NCBI RefSeq assembly: GCF_000801105.2
Contig: NC_079512.1
Coordinates: 24,879,848 to 24,943,847 of the forward strand
Direction: 5' to 3'
Source of the DNA: Raphanus sativus
Lineage: Eukaryota; Streptophyta; Magnoliopsida; Brassicales; Brassicaceae
Length of the DNA stretch: 64,000 nucleotides
Every line of letters begins with the position of its first letter. Position 1 is the first letter of the stretch. The position numbers and the translations under genes were made by a program. This document shows positions 1 through 11,393 of the stretch, one piece after another. A model generated the notes under the pieces. The model ran no database searches. It saw only the letters and a list, made by a program, of their open reading frames with translations, and was not told the origin of the DNA.

Positions 1-1846
1 AACAATTTTTTAATAAATGTTTTATGTACACAGTTAATTATAAAATAAGTAATTTTTATAATTTGTTCATTGAAACAACAAGTATATTTTTTATAAGGTA
101 ATGTATATTGTTTACAAATGATGTTTGTTTTCATCTTTGATTTAATAATTTTTATTGTTATTTTATCAATAGTATGTGTGATAGATTAATTGTTATTTAA
201 TTTATGTGTTTTAGTATATTTTGTTTTAAGTTTTTGTTTATTTATTCTGGTTATATTCGAACTGAACAGATATAACGAGAATTTAAACGATATATGGTTA
301 TTTTATAGTTTTATGATGCAATACAATTTTGAACCAAATCTGAAGTGTTATTATCCGAAATCGATCCGTAATAATAAAATTTTAGGACAGGATCTAGAAG
401 ATTTATAATCCGAAAACCCGATCCGAACCCAAACATCCAAGCCTAATTGAGACGTAATATTTATTATTTAACTCTACTAAAAGAAACGAGTTTGAACCGT
501 TCAAAAACTATTCTTTTTGGTAGTTTATGATTCAATTCCGTGTGTATCCCATCCAATAATGGTTAAAAAGGGTAAACAAACATGGCTTTTGAAGAGCCCA
601 TGAGAGCAAAAGCTGAAAATGTGCTTTTGTTGCTTCACATTAACTTTGCATTTGCATTTGCTTTTGGAAAAAATGAAAGATATATAACCTTTCCTCTTCT
701 TAAAATATTTTTTTTGTTAAAATTCTTTGACACTTTTCGTGCCGGGGTTTGGTGATATCCGGAAGCTATGTGCACGATCCAGCTAAGACAGAAGTCTTGA
801 CCGGGGACTAAACACGTAACCACGTAACCTTGCCTCTTCTTAAAATATATCTTTTGTAATAGAACTTATTCTCCAACGTACCCATTTCTCAGTCTTTTTT
901 ATACACCCTTGTTGTTTGTTTATTTCCTGATATGTACGTATATGAAATAAAATTCGATATGGTTTTCTTATGGCTTTTATATATACTCATTACAAATTAT
1001 TTATCAACTTATGAACATAATCGGATTCATATAGTTGCGATCTGAGCATGTAATTTAAAAAAAGAATCAAAATTCAAAATAAGATGCTTATGGATTTATA
1101 TTCAAAATCTCTAACAATCCAATAGATTGTCATTTTAAAAAGAAAGGTTATGGTAAATTACGGTTCATCGTAATTGCATGCTTTGAAAATGAGAGTGTAA
1201 CTAAGAAAGAAACATTTGCACGTGGATTACTCAGAATTAGTGGACTTAACTGAACTAAATGTTTCTACTTTATTATAAAATGTGAACATATATTAGCTAA
1301 CTGTCTTTTCAAATATATGAAATTTATTTAATAATTGGGATGAAAATCGTTCATGTGAATATGAGCAGAGACCCGAGAGAAGGAAATAAAAGCAGTCAAA
1401 GAATATTTCAGACTATTCGTATATTAAAAGGCAAAAAGAAAAAACGAAGTGCCATCATTGGCTCATAGACAACAAAGAATCAATTTCTCATGATTTTATC
1501 TCTCACAATCCAGTTCTTTACTATCTACACATTGTATAAACCAAATAAATCATACATATTACTATTCGATTTGTTCTTTGAAATTTCAACAGAAGTATTG
1601 TATATTAAAATGATCTCATTTGTCGATTGCAATCTGTTCCCATTTGTTCCTTTGTTTTTCACTGTTTTTGACAAAGTAACAAAATCTATGAGAAAAGCTT
1701 TTGCTTTGCGTTGTGTTCAGAAAAAAAAAACTTTTGCTTTGTGAACTCTTAACATTTCATTAATCATATTTACAGTTAAGCAAAAAAAAGGGGGATCTCA
1801 ACTGTATTTTAAGAAAGATTATTAAAAACCAAAACATATCCCCTAG
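1..1846. other. Intergenic, AT-rich
   Basis: No gene is supported here. All open frames are short and lack recognisable protein features. The only structure I see is an imperfect direct repeat (about 35 bp) at 685-719 and 824-858, both containing TAACCTT-CCTCTTCTTAAAATAT, which brackets about 105 bp of less AT-rich sequence. Confidence 0.6.
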
Positions 1847-3260
1847 TCTATATTTGAGAAGTGATTTGCCACATGTTTTCTCTACAATCGTTTTCAAAAA
1901 AAAAATTGTAACGTGTCTATTAAGATTGATGACATGTCATATGGTTAAATATGACATGGACAATTACATTTAATGCTAATATATATTTTTGAAAATCTTT
2001 TTAGAATATGGCAATAACTCATATATTACATTTAATATTGATTTATATTTTTGGTAAACTTTGTAGAATATAGTAATAACTCATAAATCATCACTAAAAT
2101 AAATATATTCAAATATGATATTTTGAATTTCGAAATATTATATAATTTTACTTTTATAATAATAAAATTTTTATTATCTAAAATTTTCTAAATTTTCTGA
2201 ATTAAAAAAAATAAATCGTAATATCATTAGTTTATTTTAGATATCTACAAATTATATAAATATTATTTAGTTTTAAATTTTGATAACTATACAATTTTAT
2301 ATGATTTTTAGTAATTCTGTACAAGTTGATATAATAATTTAACCAAATGAAATAAATAATTTTTTTATCTAAGATTTTAACTTTATATATATACATATAT
2401 ATTCTTAAATATAATTTAAAATAAAAAAAATATTTTCTCTTAATTTTATGCTTAATTAATGATATTTGTATTAATTATTAGTCAAAATAATAAAATATAT
2501 AATATTAATAAATTACATTTTAAAATATAAAATTTAATTTTTAAAAAATTCATCAGTACACATGGTGCATGAAAACACCTAGATTAATAATTGTGACATA
2601 GCTACTAAAATTGATGACATGTCTTATAGATTAATATGACATGGACAATTATATATAATGTTAATTTATATTTTTGATAAAATTTTTAGAATATGGTAAT
2701 AACTCATATATTATATTTATTATCGATTTATATTTTTGGACTTTTTAAAAATATGGCAATAACGCATAAATCATCATTAAAATAAATATATTCAATTATG
2801 GCATTTCAAATTTTGAAATATCATTTAAATTAAAAATATTTCAAAAATATATACATATTTTTAGAAAATTATAAAATTAAATCATAAAATCAAATTAAAT
2901 CGTAAAATCATTGTTTCTTATATATATTTACAGATTTTATAAATATTGTTTAATTTTAATTTTTGACAATTCTGAAATTTTACATATTTATTTAATATAT
3001 TTAATTAAAATAAATAGATAGAAAAATCTACCTAATATTATAGTTTTAAATATATACATGCACATTCTGAAATATAATTCAAAATAAACAAAATTGGTTT
3101 TATTTTAATTTTAATGTTCAGTTAAATCAAATTTATATTAAAATATTGATAAGAAAAAAGAAAATTTATAATATTAATAAAAATAAATATAATTTATATT
3201 TATCTTTTAAAAAATATTTTAAAATTCTTTTATTGCACATGGTGCAGGAAAACACCTAGT
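1847..3260 (+). mobile_element. Helitron-like non-autonomous element with internal near-duplication
   Basis: The 3' end has a short palindrome (GCACATGGTGC, 3236-3246) a few bases before CTAGT (3256-3260), which is the Helitron 3' signature of a hairpin then CTRRT. A second, near-identical terminus (CATGGTGCATGAAAACACCTAGA) lies inside at about 2561-2583. The sequence before each terminus is related: both contain GATGACATGTC, TATGACATGGACAATTA and ATATGG(C/T)AATAAC(T/G)CAT. The unit therefore looks tandemly repeated or nested. The 5' end at TC (1847) is a proposal from the family's TC start. No Rep/helicase coding sequence is visible. The flanking bases do not give a clean A/T insertion site, so the boundaries are approximate. 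Confidence 0.5.
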
Positions 3261-4109
3261 CAACACGGAAGTTTACATAAAGGCATGTATTTTAATTATT
3301 AAACTTCAATTTTTTTATTGTGCACTTGACGTCAGGTTTGAACATCTGATACTTTGTTAACTTCACGGTAGTCAATCTCAAACAATACGTTTTGTAAGCA
3401 AAACTATGTAGATGTATAGGCCTCTTCAAACGTTAGACACGTTAAGAGTACTATTACAAAGTATACTTTTATATTAGTCTATACTCTATAGATGTGAGCT
3501 GAACTCAAGATAACTATAAATAGGAATATATATATATATATATATATATATAAGAAACCATGGACAAGAAAATATATTGCCTTTCTCTATGAGCATTAGT
3601 TCCAGAAGGATTAAACCTTTGGCATAAGTATTATTCTTTTGCACCATTGCTATTTGTTAGCGTCACTAGCTCTATATATATTCTCACCATTAACAACAAC
3701 AAAACAACTCACTACCATATAGAATAACAGCAAAAAATAGAGCAACATATAGAAGAAGATAAAGATGGTGATATTTGCAAAGGAACTGGTAATCTGCATC
3801 CTGAGGTTTAAATATATATATAGGCAATTAAAACATGCAAATGTGTGTATGGTTTTTTAACCCTCGGGATACGGATTACCTTTTCCTTACTTATAGTACA
3901 AGACAATAAGCGATTCAATAGAGACTACGCTTTAGTGTTGGAATGGTGCAGCGGGAGAATCGCAGTTCACCCACAAATGCAGTTCTCCTGTTTCAGAGTT
4001 ATCAATCATGTTTTTCTACTTTTGAAAAGCAGTTAGCAGGAGATCTACATGCAGTTTAATATTGGTCTAGTCAAACGATCTGATAGATAGCCTATATGAT
4101 TTTATGCCA
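3261..4109. other. Intergenic, with TA microsatellite and promoter-like stretch
   Basis: It contains a (TA)n run at about 3526-3552. Further on is a TATA-like CTATATATAT (about 3671) followed by an A-rich leader and an ATG at 3765. That ATG opens a frame of fewer than 35 codons resembling nothing I know. A lost gene's promoter or a very short peptide gene are both possible; neither can be shown. Confidence 0.35.
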
Positions 4110-4118
4110 TTAATATTA

Positions 4119-5820
4119 GGGAAAATTGCCAATAGAGAACAAAAAAATATGGGTGTTGTCCCTTTAGTATAAATTATTTTTTGTCCAATTTTTCTCATGT
4201 TTACCCTTTGCATTTCTAAAAACTAATGAAATAAATACTTTTGTGAATCAAAAAAAAATTAAAAATATAAAGAATTAATAAAACACCTATATACACATGC
4301 TGGTATTTTTATTTTTTTCAAAAAGTTGATAAATAAAAATTTGAAAATATGTTCTACTAAAGGTAGAATGTGCCTTCTGCGGAAAATGGTATAGTAGAAA
4401 GCAATTTCTAAATAAACACGTTCATCTACTATTTTTAGAACGTACACTCTACTATTTACTAATTTTCTAAGAAAGTAGAATGCGCATTCTACTAATTCTA
4501 AAGCTATCTACTTTTCGTCCGGAAACATCTTCTACTTTTATTAAGTATTCTAAATTTCGCGGAATGTGTTTTCTAAAATGTACTATCCCGTCTACTAAAA
4601 GTAGAAAGCATGTTCTAGATTTTTGTCAATGTTCTAAACTTTTAGAAAGCACCTTCTACGGATAAGATTACCTGATTTTTGCGAAAATTAATGAAAAATT
4701 CAGTTAAGGAAATATTCTAAAAATCTCCTAAAAATATTCTAACTTCCTAAAACGTGTTATTTTCGATTTTACTTGTCAAATTTTTTATAAAATGATTCTC
4801 CCTTGTCTTCTTCATTAATCTATGGTTTTTCCATAGTTTTTCTTTTGATTTTTTTCACAAACTCTTATTCTCTATAATACATATCTATACAACATGTGAT
4901 GTTTTGAAATTAGGTGCAATTTTTTGTAAAGTTTAATTTTTATTTTATAAAGTTTACAAATTTTATTTTTATTAAAAGTTTTATTAAAAACATTTTTAAA
5001 AGTTTTATTTTTATTAAAAAGTTTGATAAAATTCAAAAGGTTACAAACATTTTAAATTTTTTATAAAAATAAAACTTTGTAAAAAATATTTTTATAAAGT
5101 TAGTTTAAAGTTTTTTATTAAATTTTTTTTGTAAATTTTTATTTTTATAAAGTTTAAATTTTTTATTTAATTAAAGTTTTATTAAAAACATTTTAAACTT
5201 TTTATAAAAATAAAAATTTGTAAATGTTTTTAATAAGTTTATTTAACGTTTTATTAAAAAATTGTAAATTATTTTTATTTTTACAAAGTTTATTTTTATT
5301 AAAAAAATAAAAGTTTTATTTTATTTTCCCTTTTTAAAACGTTTTTAATTATTATTTTTTAAAATTCTTTTAGTTTATTGTGTTTAATAAAAACTTTAAA
5401 CAAAATTTATAAAATTTGTAAAATTTAAACAAACTTTAGAAAAATACATTTTAATTTATTTTTTTTTATGAAAAATTTTGATAAAATTAAAAAGTTTACA
5501 AACATTATAAACTTCTTATAAAAAATAAAACTTTGTAAATTGTTCTTTATTAAAAAAATTGTAAATTATTTTTATTTTTATTTTATTAAGTTTTAAAAAG
5601 TTTATTTTATTAAAAATTTTAAAAGTTTTTTTGTTTTTCCTTTTTAAACGTTTTTAATTATTATTATTTTAAATTCTATTAGTTTAATGTGTTTAATTAG
5701 ATTAATCAAGGGTTAGTTTTGGGATTATGAAAGAAATTATACTAAAGGGACAACTAAATGATGGTTTTATACTATAAGGACAACCATACTGAATTTTTGT
5801 TCCGTTTTGGCAATTTTCCC
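4119..5820. mobile_element. Non-autonomous Mutator-like element (MULE), 1702 bp
   Basis: The termini are inverted: GGGAAAATTGCCAA at the left edge and TTGGCAATTTTCCC at the right edge. Weaker inverted similarity runs inward for about 55 bp and includes (G)TTGTCC-TT-TAGTATAAA on both sides. The element is flanked by perfect 9-bp direct repeats TTAATATTA (4110-4118 and 5821-5829), and 9 bp is the target duplication length typical of Mutator elements. The interior has no coding frame. Its left third holds repeated TTCTAC/GTAGAA words in both orientations, and the rest is AT-rich repeats of AAAGTTTTATTTTTATTAAA type on both strands, so much of the element could fold back on itself. The perfect TSD suggests the insertion is not very old. 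Confidence 0.85.
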
Positions 5821-5829
5821 TTAATATTA

Positions 5830-6384
5830 TTATTTGTTCCTCCTATATATTCCTTTCTAGTTATTAAAAATAACATAAAATACTCCTTTATAATATTGAA
5901 CGAGAATTTATTCAACGGTTTCTTTTGATATTATCCAACCATTACAATAAAAGGTTCTTCAATTTTATGCTAATACAAAATTGTATATCTATATACTCAA
6001 AATTCAAAGAAAATATTTGGTTAGCTATTTTCTTCTCTTGTTTCCGCAAACCCCCTTTATGATGATGCATTAGTCATAACTGCACTAATACCAGAGTCAG
6101 ACTACTACTAACAACAGAGTTTGTAGTTAAGAACAGAATGGATAAGTTTTTATTTTTGCAAAAATTGACAATTTTTTATTGGGGAAGAGTTAAACTAGAA
6201 AGAAATATCAAATCAAAAGTAAATAGAAGTAGCAAATATTGTCACCAAGCAACAAATATTCTCGATGGTGATGATAACAAGTTCATCTAAGATAAAACTC
6301 AAAAGTTTTGAAATACAAAAAAAAATATCACTTAAGAGTTTCATTCGTATTATCATTATTATTCTTGGAAATAAAGATCAGTCT
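5830..6384. other. Intergenic, 3' flank of MAM33 remnant
   Basis: AT-rich sequence between the MULE and the minus-strand MAM33-like pseudogene. It may contain that gene's former 3' UTR. Nothing else is recognised. Confidence 0.5.
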
Positions 6385-6590
6385 TCACTTCTCAACAAAA
6401 GTCTTGACATCCATGAGCCAATGAAGATACTCTCTGTTGTCTTTGTTGGCTACATAATCAGCCAAAAAGTCAGTGATGGTCGGCGTGATCCCTCTTATCT
6501 CCAAGAAGATGTGGAAAGCCTTCTGCAAACTCTCATCCAAGTCACTGCATAAAACACCCCCTAAAATTTCAGTCCCCGTAACAATATCCA

Positions 6591-6648
<58 letters not shown>

Positions 6649-6960
6649 GAGACAATGAAGGGCTGTGAATCAAACTTATACTCAAAATCAGGTCCTTGGT
6701 CGGCGTTCTCAGATTCTCGGGGTTTTTGGATGGAGACACTATCCACCGGAGATAGCACTGAGCGTGGAAACCCTCAAGAATGAAATCAACGATGCGCTGC
6801 TGAACTGATGGCTACCACCACCAAGATCCAAGAGTCATTCTACGGGCACCAGTTTGGAGACTCACCGGAGATCTAACCGCACGGAAGGAAAGAGTGGCCA
6901 TTGTAGACGATGATGCTCCACAAAATAACGACATATTGTGGCAGGATTCTTCCAGGGTTT
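6385..6960 (-). pseudogene. Decayed MAM33-type mitochondrial glycoprotein gene
   Basis: The minus strand from 6544 down to the stop at 6385 encodes a good C-terminal exon of the mitochondrial glycoprotein (MAM33/p32) family: DLDESLQKAFHIFLEIRGI, then a TDFLADYVANKDNREYLHW-type segment and a KTFVEK end. It is preceded by a plausible acceptor (TATGCAG) and joined in phase to an upstream segment ending GPDF-D at a GTATAAG donor (exon end 6682). The intron between (6545-6681) carries a long TA microsatellite. Further upstream, a start-like ATG at about 6930 and traces such as VSIQKP are present, but the reading frame breaks and most of the central acidic domain expected of this family (about 120 residues) is missing. 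I therefore call it a pseudogene. In Arabidopsis a MAM33-type gene (At5g02050, from memory) lies just upstream of the pantothenate gene, which fits collinearity. Confidence 0.65.
6594..6645. repeat. (TA)n microsatellite
   Basis: About 52 bp of uninterrupted AT/TA dinucleotide repeat, lying inside the intron of the MAM33-like remnant. Confidence 0.95.
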
Positions 6961-7263
6961 AGCGAGGGAGATACTGAGAGGTTTAAGGATCTTTTTTTTG
7001 AATATTTATATCATGTTATAATAGGCCCAACTACTTAATGGACTGCAGGTTTAACTCTGGCCTTTTTAAACTCCTCTGTTTATTAGGAACAGAGTTGCTC
7101 TGTTTAACAATGTCAAGAGGAACAGAGTTGTTGTAAATTCCGTTTCAAGCTAATCTACTAAGTTCTAACCCTTAACTACTGAAATCAACCAAGGCACAGA
7201 CTAATCTCGATCAAGATCAAGATCAAGATCGAATCTCATAGTGGAATTGATCTCAGCTCTCTA

Positions 7264-7517
7264 GTAAGTTACCTATCTCTCATTTGTTATGCTCTGTAAT
7301 CTTAGGATCGGTTTTGAATTCAATGCGTCTTCACTTAGTTTTTGATGAAAAAAAATCATCACATTGCCCATTGCATTATATATATGATGATTCATACACT
7401 CTTCAAGATCTCTCATTCATCTTAAGATTGAAAAAATAGATTCTGTTTTTATTTTTTTGGTTGGATCTTTATGTTCTCATTTCAGCAAAATCTGACTCAA
7501 TGATTATGTTTGCGTAG
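7264..7517 (+). other. Probable 5' UTR intron of the PPCS gene
   Basis: A good donor (CTA|GTAAGTT, GT at 7264-7265) follows a purine-rich leader with GATCAA repeats at 7195-7230. A good acceptor (GCGTAG, AG at 7516-7517) lies 11 bases before the PPCS start codon. The leader and intron are inferred from splice signals only. Confidence 0.55.
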
Positions 7518-7528
7518 AGGATTGAGAA

Positions 7529-9084
7529 ATGAGTTCCATATCTGTGTTGGGGGAAGATGAAGTTAGTTCCTTTTTCGAGTCGTCTCCACCTCTCAAGAAC
7601 ATGGAAGAGATTGTCCATAAGCTCAACGGTTTCATCCAGCTCAATTCCACAGGAGGGAGGAGGATCGTATGTGTAACCTCAGGCGGAACTACGGTTCCCT
7701 TGGAGCAGCGATGCGTAAGATACATAGATAACTTCAGCTCTGGCAATCGAGGTGCTGCTTCTACTGAGTAAAGTTTTTTTACTTCTTTCTTTTTTTCATT
7801 TTTTTAGTCTCTAGCAAAACAGTTACCTTCTTTCTCTCTGTTTCATAATCAATTCTTTGTTGCAAAAGGAACTTCGTCAAGGCTGGATATGCTGTCATAT
7901 TTCTCTTTAGGAGGTAGATTCATTGACTTTGTTCTGTCTTTCTGATTTGTATTTCTAGTTGATATCAGTTTAAGTGGTTTTTCAATCTTTAGGGGAACTT
8001 GCCAGCCATATTGCCGGTCTCTTCCTGATGATCCATTCCTTGAGTGTTTCCAGTTTCCAGATAACACCAACATTCGAGGTTCTTTTTCTTCACTATAAAC
8101 CCTCAAATGTAAATGGGTGCGGTTGATGGATACTAAGTGGGTGTTTTCAGTTCATGCATCACATGCGGAAGCTGTGAAAATGGCTGTTATGGACCAGCAA
8201 GCTGTGCGTATTATACCACTTGTTTCTTATTTTTTTACAGCCTTTGTTTTACCAAAAAAAAAATGATGATCACTTATGTTTGTGTGTTTTAAACATTGTA
8301 GGCAGTAGCTGAAGCTCGCTTACTAAAGCTCCCGTTCACAACCATCTATGAGTATCTTCAGGTTTATACACATGCTATTTTTATGATAATTCCTCAACAG
8401 AGTTGCAGCTATAAAACTTTTTTTTTTGCTTTGTGAATGTTTCCGGTTAAAGATGTTGCGGTTGATTGCAACGGCAATGAAAGACGTCGGTCCATGTTCC
8501 ATGTTTTATCTTGCTGCTGCTGTGTCTGACTTTTATGTGCCGTGGAAGAGCATGGTAAGAGTCTCATGCCCCTATGATCATGGCCTACACTATATATTCT
8601 TGTGTCTGAAGAAATGCTTCTTGTGTATTATTTTGAAACCAGGTTGAACATAAAATAGAATCAGGATCTGGTCCTCTGGACATAAGACTAGCTCAAGTTC
8701 CTAAAATGCTTTCAATCTTGAGAACAAATTGGGCTCCAAAGGCTTTCTGCATATCATTCAAGGTCAAATCTCTCTCTACTCTCTTTGTATAAGATTCTCC
8801 TAGATCAGATATAGAGAAAAACTTATATGGAATTTTGAATGCAGCTAGAGACAGACTCAAAGATTCTGATAGAAAAGGCTACAAAGGCTCTACAAAAGTA
8901 CAAAGTGCATGCTGTTGTAGCCAATGAGCTATCAACGCGCAAGGAAGAGGTTGTGGTTGTTTCAAGCAGCGGTAACGTTGTGGTTAGGTGCAATAGCGAG
9001 AAGCCTGAATCTATTGTAGAGGATAATCTTATTCGTCTCATTGTAGATCGGCATTCGACATATATCAAAGAATTTGGCACTTGA
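7529..9084 (+). CDS. PPCS: Phosphopantothenate-cysteine ligase (phosphopantothenoylcysteine synthetase), 314 aa
   Basis: This enzyme joins cysteine to 4'-phosphopantothenate, the second step from pantothenate to coenzyme A. Eight exons: 7529-7767, 7869-7913, 7993-8078, 8151-8203, 8302-8361, 8453-8554, 8643-8762, 8845-9084. All introns are GT-AG and the exons sum to 945 nt, in frame. The nucleotide-binding/dimer region is clear: [10 protein letters not shown] (residues 50-59) and [13 protein letters not shown] (64-76), followed by [11 protein letters not shown] in exon 6 and the [14 protein letters not shown] stretch across exons 7-8. The C-terminal Rossmann-like part ends in a [11 protein letters not shown] strand and a short tail. 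Length fits monofunctional eukaryotic PPCS of about 310 residues, not bacterial CoaBC fusions. The start is the first ATG after a likely 5' UTR intron. The Arabidopsis collinear gene is, from memory, At5g02080; a second Arabidopsis paralogue exists (At1g12350). Confidence 0.93.
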
Positions 9085-9388
9085 AATGTTTCTCAAATGC
9101 GACAGCCGCAATGAAATGTCAATGCAGACGTTCTTGAATGTATATAAGTCCAACCCGACTAGATGAGTTCATCTTGGTGTATTGATGCTCTTTAGAACAA
9201 TTCTTGTTGCCTCTACTTCAGTCCTTTCTTTGGTAATGTTCTTTATATATATCCGTTCTCCCCTGTTTTTTTTTATATAACTTCATAAATTATAATCAAG
9301 TAACCTAATACTAAGCTACATTCTCTAACTTCCTACGCAAGAAACCCATCTCATCATAGCTTCTATGATCGAATTCTTTCATTTTCAG

Positions 9389-9724
9389 CGATCGTGGCTG
9401 TAGCAATCGGATCCTTCCTTGCAATTCTTGTTGTAAGTTCTTCGATCAAAAATTTTTAAATTTAAAAAATGTTTATTTTGGTTGCAGGCTCTTATCTTTC
9501 CTTGCGTATATATATGTTTTCTTAGTATCCTCGAGGGTAAATTAACTAACATACAAGTATGGACGTATCTATACTTTATGTTTTTTCCTTCTGTATAGAT
9601 AATAGTGATTTCATATCGTGGAGAACTTTAATCTCCTTTGTGTTTATTTGTTCAGATCGGGTTGGTGAGTTGTTGCTGTGGTAGTTACTCGGCTATCTCA
9701 AGATTAGCCGACCAAATGACATGA
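9389..9724 (+). CDS. Possible 3' part of a small membrane/Cys-rich peptide gene
   Basis: Three short segments join in one frame at good splice signals: TTTTCAG|9389-9432|GTAAGT, GTTGCAG|9488-9505|GTATAT and GTTCAG|9656-9724 (TGA). The joined peptide is about 43 residues. It begins with a hydrophobic run (VAVAIGSFLAILVALIF), then has a GLVSCCCGSYS cluster and a polar tail ending ADQMT. No initiator exon could be identified; the ATG at 9366 lies just upstream in a different context. The product is unrecognised. It could be a genuine small gene, a truncated remnant or chance. Confidence 0.3.
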
Positions 9725-11393
9725 CTGGGTGCAATTTTTATGGTTATTTAAGTTAGGTGTTTGTTGTATACGGTGTTTAAAAATATATAGTTTAGTTTTT
9801 ACAGTTTGGGTTCAGATTTGTTGGTTTTAGAAAACAAGCCTAAGGGAAGCCGAACATAGTATCCAAAGAGACTTTATAGTGTACTTTAATATGGTTTACA
9901 ATGAAATTTATTTTACTTTATTGTTGTCAAATGTTATAATTAAATATTAGACTTTATTTGTCCAAAAAAAAAAATATTAGACTTTACAACCTTACGTATT
10001 GTGTATTCAAAGTTAATGTGTCACACGAGCATACCTAGTGGGCAAGTGAAGATGTTAAGAAAAATGGACCCAACCTAATAAGACTGATTGGTAAGTGAAG
10101 GTATCCTGATTTGGAGCAGGATTCAAGAAAAATGGACCCCAAGCTCATAAATGATGGGGTTTTGTCCTTAAAACAGCAAGGCAAATAACATGTGCAACCA
10201 TCCCTCTCTATTCTCAAAGATCTTTTTCCATGTGAACGTCACATCTCCAAACTCTTTTTTCATACATTTTTATTCTTTTTCCTAAAAGTAAACATTAGTT
10301 CATCTTACAGCTTGTTTATTCTTCTTTTAGTGGCTGTAAATTGTATCAATGGTTTTGGGAACATGTGGAATTTTCTTTAGTCTAATGATTAACTGAAAAG
10401 TTAAAGTTCTTACATATAAACATGGGATCCACACCTTATCAAATCCAAAATATTACTAGTCACTTATTTAGAATCCCCCCAATGTTTTTTAAATGTCAAA
10501 CGTTGAACCATCGATTGGAAAATACGTCACAGCTTTTAAATGGTCAATTGAGGTTTTGATTGATTATGATTTAAGTCGATAATCTCACAAGTAACCTCTC
10601 TTGATCAGTCTCATGTGTTCTTTGATGAATATAGAACTGAAAACAAAGACAAAAAACTTTTCAAATATTGAGAAAACATTAAATACTAGACCGCTGAAGT
10701 AAATAAATGTCTGAATGTCTATTTTAAAATGCGCACCGTCCAAACTTCCATGGCAAATACAGTGATGAAACCAAGGTAAACACACATGCTTAAGTGTTTT
10801 TAAAACAAAGTGTCAGCTAAAATTCAAGGTTTCAAACGAACTTCAACCTAGTGAAGAAGTTTAATAATACTAAACTCATTCCCCTAATTATTTGCCTTGA
10901 ATTTAGAGCCGTTTGCAATGGTCGCTGCATACATTTAAAATCATCTGACTGAATTAAGCTATTCTAAAGCTCTATTATGTTCATTAGTGCATGTCATATG
11001 TTAGTGTCTCACTCTTACAGATTAACCATTTCAATATTAAAAACCAACAAGTATGTCATATCATAATAATAATGTGGTGTGACTATTCATATCAAAAATA
11101 CATTTGTTTCTTTCTAAAATTATATATACCAATTAAATGTAATAATTCGTAAGTGAAAACAAAAATTTAATAAAACAAAATTATGACAATGACAGATAAA
11201 AAACTTGCACCAATATTTTAAAAAATATGTCTATGCTAGTTAATAAAAAGCCTTATATATCGTGAGTTTACATTCGAGAAAATAGAAAGCAAAAGAGATA
11301 TTTTCCAGTTGAAAAGCAAGAACAAATATCTCATTTCTGTTCCAGTGAACTTGCACCAAACTCACAAACTTACTTCGTCATAAATTTCTCACC
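9725..11393. other. Intergenic, PCS1 upstream region
   Basis: No gene is supported in these 1.7 kb. A TATA-like CCTTATATATC lies at about 11250-11262, roughly 130 bp before the PCS1 start, followed by an A-rich leader, and is the likely PCS1 core promoter. Confidence 0.5.

Noticed and set aside
6473..6758. Open frames on both strands with long Tyr-Ile runs
   Set aside because: They are translations of the (TA)n microsatellite, not proteins.
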